DNA from: Candidatus Pseudomonas phytovorans
Lineage (GTDB): Bacteria; Pseudomonadota; Gammaproteobacteria; Pseudomonadales; Pseudomonadaceae
Assembly (NCBI GenBank): GCA_029202525.1
Contig: CP119325.1
Location: 4,562,001 to 4,626,000 of the forward strand
Direction of reading: 5' to 3'
Length of the DNA: 64,000 nucleotides
The notes beneath the pieces were generated by a model. The model saw only the letters and a list, made by a program, of their open reading frames with translations, did not search any database and was not told the origin of the DNA. Below, piece by piece: positions 60,565 through 64,000 of this stretch. A program made the translations under genes and the position numbers. Positions within the stretch are counted from its first letter, which is position 1; each line of letters begins with the position of its first letter.

Positions 60565-61431
60565 ATGGATATCGAACAGGCCCGAACCTTTCTGGAAATC
60601 GTGCGTTGCGGCAGCCTGGTCGCCGCCGCCGAACGCCTGTTCGTGTCACAGACGGCGATCACCGCCCGGGTGCAGCGCCTGGAGCAGCAACTGGGTTGCC
60701 AGCTGTTCGTGCGCAGCCGCAACGGCGCCAGCCTGACCAGCGATGGCGAGGCATTCGTCAGTTATGCCAACCAGCTGGTACAAACCTGGGAGGCGGCGCG
60801 CCGCGACCTGCCGCTGCCAGAAGGCTGCCAGCAGGTGCTGCATGTGGGGGGCGAGGTGAGCCTGGGCAACCCGATGCTGCTTGATTGGGTCAGTGCCCTG
60901 CACCGCGAGCTGCCCAGCCACGCCATCCGCAGCGAGGTCAGCGATGGCGAGTCGTTGCTGCGCAAGGTGGAGATGGGCCTGCTGGACGCCGCACTGGTCT
61001 ACCAGCCAACCTACGGCCCGGGCCTGCAAGTCGAACAATTGATGGAAGAAAAGCTGATCCGCGTGCGCCGGGTCGACCAGCCAGAACCCTACATTTACAT
61101 CGACTGGGGTGAGGCCTTCCGCCGCCAGCACGATGCCGCCCTACCCGACTGCGCCCGCCCTGCGCTCAGCTTCAACCTGGGCCCACTGGCCTTGCAGTTC
61201 ATCCTCGATCAAGGCGGCAGCGGTTATTTCCGCACGCGAGTGGTACAGGCTTACCTGGACAGCGGCATATTCGAGCGGGTACCGCAGGCGCCGGAGTTCA
61301 CCTACCCGACCTTCCTGGTGTACCCACGCAAGCGCGACAGCGAGGCCCTGCAACAGGCCTTCACCATTCTGCGCCGGTTGGTAGCCGACGGCGCCAGCGA
61401 TTGGTCACAACGCTGGGACCCGGTTATCTGA
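60565..61431 (+). CDS. LysR-family regulator divergent from prpE
   Basis: A 288-residue LysR-type regulator, start MDIEQARTFLEIVRCGSLVA; the helix-turn-helix is AAAERLFVSQTAITARVQRL, followed by FVRSRNGASLTSDGEAFVSY and the effector domain (LHVGGEVSLGNPMLLDWVSA, LLDAALVYQPTYGPGLQVEQ). Its divergent arrangement with prpE suggests control of propionate activation, perhaps with an acyl-CoA or methylcitrate-type ligand, which is inference. Its last 27 bp overlap the convergent HPP-CBS gene. Confidence 0.88.
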   Translation: MDIEQARTFLEIVRCGSLVAAAERLFVSQTAITARVQRLEQQLGCQLFVRSRNGASLTSDGEAFVSYANQLVQTWEAARRDLPLPEGCQQVLHVGGEVSLGNPMLLDWVSALHRELPSHAIRSEVSDGESLLRKVEMGLLDAALVYQPTYGPGLQVEQLMEEKLIRVRRVDQPEPYIYIDWGEAFRRQHDAALPDCARPALSFNLGPLALQFILDQGGSGYFRTRVVQAYLDSGIFERVPQAPEFTYPTFLVYPRKRDSEALQQAFTILRRLVADGASDWSQRWDPVI

Positions 61432-62559
61432 GGCCTCGGCGTTACTGAGCAACTGCCGCTTGAGGCCGGCGATCAGGTCGGTCTGGGTGATCACCCCCAC
61501 CAACTGGTCGGCGTCGAGCACCGGCAGGCAATGCAGGCCTTGTTCGCACAAAAGCGGTAACAGGCGCTCCAGCGGGTGCTCGCAGCTGACACTCACTACC
61601 CGCCGGCTCATCACCTGCTCCAGGCGCACCGTCTTCCGGCCGAACAGCCCGCGCCAGCTGAAGCGGCCTCGCTGCATGGCCGGGCCGACCAGGTCGCTGA
61701 GGCTGACGATGCCCACCAGCTTGCCCTGCAGCAACACCGGCAGGGTTTTCAGGTGGTGGCTGGCGAGCATTTTCCAGGCCTGCTCCAACGTGGTATCCGG
61801 TGTGGCGAACTGCACGTCGCGCGACATCACCGAGGCTGCAGTTATGCCCCCAAGGCTGCGCTGCAGAGCGTGCTGTTCGGTGGCCAGAATGATGCGTTCC
61901 AGTTCGTCACGGGTGACGTCGACGAATTCACCCAGCTCTTCCAGGGCCAGGTCAAGGTCCTCGCCACGGATGCCGACCCGCTCACTGGGCAGTGGGTCAT
62001 GTGTGTGGTGCAGATCCTTGCGCACCGCTACGCCTTTCGGGTAGCGCACACCCGTCAGGCGGTTGTAGAGGACCGCCACGCCCACCAGGATCAGCGCATT
62101 GAGCAAGATGGGCTCAAGCAGGTGATCGCCCAAGGCCGTCAGCCCCGAGTCGGCCAGGACTGCACTCACTGCTACCCCGCCACCCGGCGGGTGCAGGCAG
62201 CGCAGCAGGCACATCACCAGGATCGAGATGCCCAGGGCAGCGGCAGCCACCCACAGTTCGGGGCCAAAGCCTTGGCGCATGGCCAGGCCAACCGCGCCGG
62301 CCAGGGCGTAGCTGCCCAGCACCGGCCAGGGTTGCGCCAGCGGGCCGGAATGTACGGCAAACACCAGCACCGCCGAGGCGGCCAGCGGGCCCAGCAGGTG
62401 CAAAGCGATGCCGGGGCCATAGGCCAAACTGGTCAGCCAGCCGGCGAGGAACAGGCCAAGCAGTGCGCCGATACCAGCACGCAGCCATTCTTTTGGGGGG
62501 ATATTCAGGGGCGTCGGCAACAGCCGCTGCAGACGACTTTCGGAACGCGAGGCAGACAT
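61405..62559 (-). CDS. HPP-family membrane protein with two CBS domains
   Basis: A 384-residue protein. Residues about 25-170 form an HPP integral membrane domain of four helices (LRAGIGALLGLFLAGWLTSL, LLGPLAASAVLVFAVHSGPL, CLLRCLHPPGGGVAVSAVLA with the HPP signature). About 235-375 are two CBS repeats (VMSRDVQFATPDTTLEQAWK, LPVLLQGKLVGIVSLSDLVG and VMSRRVVSVSCEHPLERLLP, LPVLDADQLVGVITQTDLIA), which usually bind adenine nucleotides. HPP proteins are linked to nitrite or small-anion transport in some organisms, but the role here is unknown. The CBS pair suggests gating by cell energy state. It overlaps the end of the LysR gene by 27 bp. Confidence 0.85.
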   Translation of the reverse strand: MSASRSESRLQRLLPTPLNIPPKEWLRAGIGALLGLFLAGWLTSLAYGPGIALHLLGPLAASAVLVFAVHSGPLAQPWPVLGSYALAGAVGLAMRQGFGPELWVAAAALGISILVMCLLRCLHPPGGGVAVSAVLADSGLTALGDHLLEPILLNALILVGVAVLYNRLTGVRYPKGVAVRKDLHHTHDPLPSERVGIRGEDLDLALEELGEFVDVTRDELERIILATEQHALQRSLGGITAASVMSRDVQFATPDTTLEQAWKMLASHHLKTLPVLLQGKLVGIVSLSDLVGPAMQRGRFSWRGLFGRKTVRLEQVMSRRVVSVSCEHPLERLLPLLCEQGLHCLPVLDADQLVGVITQTDLIAGLKRQLLSNAEASDNRVPAL

Positions 62560-62590
62560 TTAAGTAATCGGGATCTGTAGTTTTTCTGAT

Positions 62591-62622
62591 TAAAAAGAAA
62601 GCCCAGCCGCGCTGGCCTGGGC
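62591..62622 (-). terminator. Intrinsic terminator between the DUF3100 and HPP genes
   Basis: Read on the minus strand, GCCCAG and CTGGGC pair over a 10-base loop, followed by TTTCTTTTTA. It lies downstream of the DUF3100 gene and 31 bases before the HPP-CBS start, so read-through into the HPP gene should be limited. Confidence 0.75.
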
Positions 62623-62743
62623 CTCGTATTGCCAAGGCAATATCGCAAGGGGCTCCGTCCGTGGAAAGATGGAAACCGCAGGGTTTCGTGAGGGGGATTT
62701 TGCCGGGCGGGGGAAGATTGGGCTAATTCAAAAAACTGCGGCT

Positions 62744-62766
62744 GTACTGCAATTTTTTTGCAGTAC
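62744..62766. promoter_or_regulatory. Perfect 9-bp palindromic repeat, possible operator
   Basis: GTACTGCAA (62744-62752) and TTGCAGTAC (62758-62766) form a perfect inverted repeat with five T in the centre. The symmetric, AT-centred form looks like a dimeric regulator site, but it lies 82 bases after the DUF3100 stop and about 185 bases upstream of the HPP start, so a role in HPP expression or as a hairpin is equally possible. Confidence 0.45.
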
Positions 62767-62821
62767 TGATAGAGCCCGGGGTGCGTGGGGCTGTCAGATT
62801 TTTTGTGTGCGGGCAGGTAAC

Positions 62822-62841
62822 GGCCTGCCGCCAGGCAGGCC
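62822..62841. terminator. GC-rich hairpin after the DUF3100 gene
   Basis: GGCCTGCC and GGCAGGCC form a perfect 8-bp stem with a four-base loop, six bases after the reverse DUF3100 stop. There is no strong U-run directly after it (GTTACCTG on the minus strand), so it may be a stabilising hairpin, with the better terminator lying at 62591-62622. Confidence 0.55.
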
Positions 62842-62847
62842 TGAAGC

Positions 62848-64000
62848 TTAGTGGAAGAACTCGGCGATCAGCACAGCGCCGATGAACGTCCCGAAGTTGG
62901 CCAGGAACGATACGAGCACGATGCGCCAGCCCAGACGACGGAACGCAGGCAAGTCCTTGGCAATCGACAGGCCCGCGAAGGCCAGCATCGGGGTAATCAC
63001 CGCCAGCATGTTGATCGACCCCACCAGTTGGGTGATGTCGGCTGCCCAAGGGCACAGCGGCGAGGTCAGCAGCATGGCAACCACCGAAACAGTGCACACC
63101 GCCGGAATCTTGCGGCGCAACAGCGAGCACAGCAGCTCACCGATAAACACCGCGCCAATCATGATTGCGATACCGGCAAAGGCTTCTGGCGACAGCGTCT
63201 TGTAGCCGACGTAGTTGGCCATCAGCGCCAGCGCGCCAGCCGCGAACCAGGCGCTGATACGGCCAGCCCAGCCCAGGTCAGGCGTTTCCAGCGAAACCTC
63301 GCTGCTGCTCGGGCCCTGGTCGATGACCGATGCCTTGGTGGTGCGGCCAATCAGCGGCTCCAGTACCCGGTAGCCCCATACTGCCAGCGGCAGCGAAATG
63401 AACAGAGTGAAGTAGGTGCCCAGCGTGGTGGTGATCAGGTTGGCAGCGGCGGCCAGCGCCATGACTTCCTTGGCCAGCTCTGGAGGCTGCTGGGCAGCGA
63501 TCGCACCCGCAGCGGCAGCCATCATGCTACCCGAACCGATGCCCGAGCCCATGGCCAGGGATTTCGGGTCGAAGATGCCCAGGCTGGTGATGAAACCCGC
63601 GACGATAGCAATGAACAGCGCACCGAACAGCGTACCCGTGAGGTACTCAGCCAGCACGCCGCGCCCCTCGGGCGAGTCCATGCCGTAACGCTCGCCGATA
63701 ATCGCCAGGCTCGGCTCGCGCCCCACCGAGAAGGTCGCACCCACAGCTTCGCGCTTGATACCCAGCATCAAGGCGACCGGCAGACCGAGAATTACCGTGC
63801 CGACAAAATGGCCGAACTCCTGGAACACCAGCGCCCAACCCGAGGCGAAGACCACAGGCAACGAACCACCCACGACCAGGCCAAGTTTGGCGATGAACAC
63901 CAGCAGCGCCGGTTGCAGGATGGCTGAGGCACGTACCTGGGCACTGGTGTCGAGCCCTAGGGTACCCGGTAAGCGGTGGCTCAGCAGGCCGATGCCAGCG
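62848..64000 (-). CDS. DUF3100 inner-membrane transporter-like protein, 5' part outside the window
   Basis: The reading frame is open from the TAA at 62848 to the right edge, so the N-terminus is missing; 383 complete codons plus stop are visible. (A GTG at 63900 could be mistaken for the start, but the coding frame continues upstream with protein-like sequence such as ASAILQPALLVFIAKLGLVV.) About nine hydrophobic helices are seen, with FGHFVGTVILGLPVALMLGI, SLAIIGERYGMDSPEGRGV, the glycine-rich GSGIGSGSMMAAAAGAIAAQ and, near the end, INMLAVITPMLAFAGLSIAK and FLANFGTFIGAVLIAEFFH. This pattern matches DUF3100, predicted membrane carriers of unknown substrate. Two hairpins follow the stop. Confidence 0.85.
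   Translation of the reverse strand, partial: AGIGLLSHRLPGTLGLDTSAQVRASAILQPALLVFIAKLGLVVGGSLPVVFASGWALVFQEFGHFVGTVILGLPVALMLGIKREAVGATFSVGREPSLAIIGERYGMDSPEGRGVLAEYLTGTLFGALFIAIVAGFITSLGIFDPKSLAMGSGIGSGSMMAAAAGAIAAQQPPELAKEVMALAAAANLITTTLGTYFTLFISLPLAVWGYRVLEPLIGRTTKASVIDQGPSSSEVSLETPDLGWAGRISAWFAAGALALMANYVGYKTLSPEAFAGIAIMIGAVFIGELLCSLLRRKIPAVCTVSVVAMLLTSPLCPWAADITQLVGSINMLAVITPMLAFAGLSIAKDLPAFRRLGWRIVLVSFLANFGTFIGAVLIAEFFH

Noticed and set aside
62669..62851. A 60-codon forward frame between the HPP and DUF3100 genes
   Set aside because: It contains the palindrome and hairpin sequences, has no ribosome binding site and no protein-like character.

Overview
The window looks like chromosome from the Pseudomonas putida group. 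Reasons: GC-rich sequence with Pseudomonas codon habits; inverted pairs of the P. putida-type REP element (core CTCCCACAGG with a CGCGGG half); the periplasmic cis/trans fatty acid isomerase Cti typical of this group; and neighbours (nfuA, cti, metH, cysI with its DUF934 partner, a CsuA-E type pilus, a bacteriophytochrome locus, prpE) that I remember as P. putida-like. This is recognition from memory; no search was run.

Layout. 1-2.2 kb: start of an MFS exporter and two LysR regulators. 2.3-7.7 kb: a forward series with a YqcI/YcgG-family protein, a LysE exporter, an SGNH-like protein, a Sel1-like periplasmic protein, the AzlCD branched-chain amino acid exporter and an AraC regulator. 7.7-14.3 kb: a compact reverse-strand accessory cluster (see below). 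14.3-20.1 kb: copper delivery (PCu(A)C, Sco), nfuA, an acyltransferase and cti. 20.2-28.1 kb: metH, small proteins, an orphan binding protein, and cysI with its DUF934 partner. 28.1-40.3 kb: two very large leucine-rich-repeat proteins with NEL-type E3 ubiquitin ligase ends, flanking an aldo/keto reductase, a small outer-membrane protein and two sulfonate-type binding proteins. 40.6-44.9 kb: a tyrosine-phosphatase autotransporter, an AraC regulator and a cytosolic-type M14 carboxypeptidase. 45.0-51.4 kb: a seven-gene chaperone-usher pilus operon of the Csu (spore coat U) class. 51.6-56.8 kb: bacteriophytochrome kinase, response regulator and hybrid kinase. 56.9-64 kb: tRNA-Gln, zapE, prpE with a divergent LysR gene, an HPP-CBS membrane protein and the 3' part of a DUF3100 membrane protein.

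The most interesting element is the 7.7-13.9 kb cluster, read on the minus strand: a 23-codon peptide gene with an excellent ribosome binding site, a hairpin plus U-rich tract starting five bases after its stop, then an S-adenosylmethionine decarboxylase (SpeD type), a HemN-like radical SAM enzyme, an MFS exporter, an ornithine-decarboxylase-type PLP enzyme and a second DinB-like polymerase. Genes overlap or nearly touch, so they look like one translationally coupled operon. No aminopropyltransferase (SpeE) is present. Two readings fit: a ribosomally made, modified and exported peptide (or polyamine-peptide conjugate) with an attenuator that makes precursor in excess; or a polyamine-related operon controlled by an arrest-type leader peptide, comparable in layout to SpeFL-speF or TnaC-tna. 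I do not recognise this gene combination as a described system.

Elsewhere the genes mostly form ordinary units: sulfite reduction (CysI) feeding methionine synthesis (MetH), amino acid export under AraC control, red-light sensing with two phospho-output proteins, and surface adhesion by the Csu-type pilus. The two NEL proteins and the phosphatase autotransporter point to interaction with eukaryotic hosts or predators, although no type III secretion genes lie in the window.
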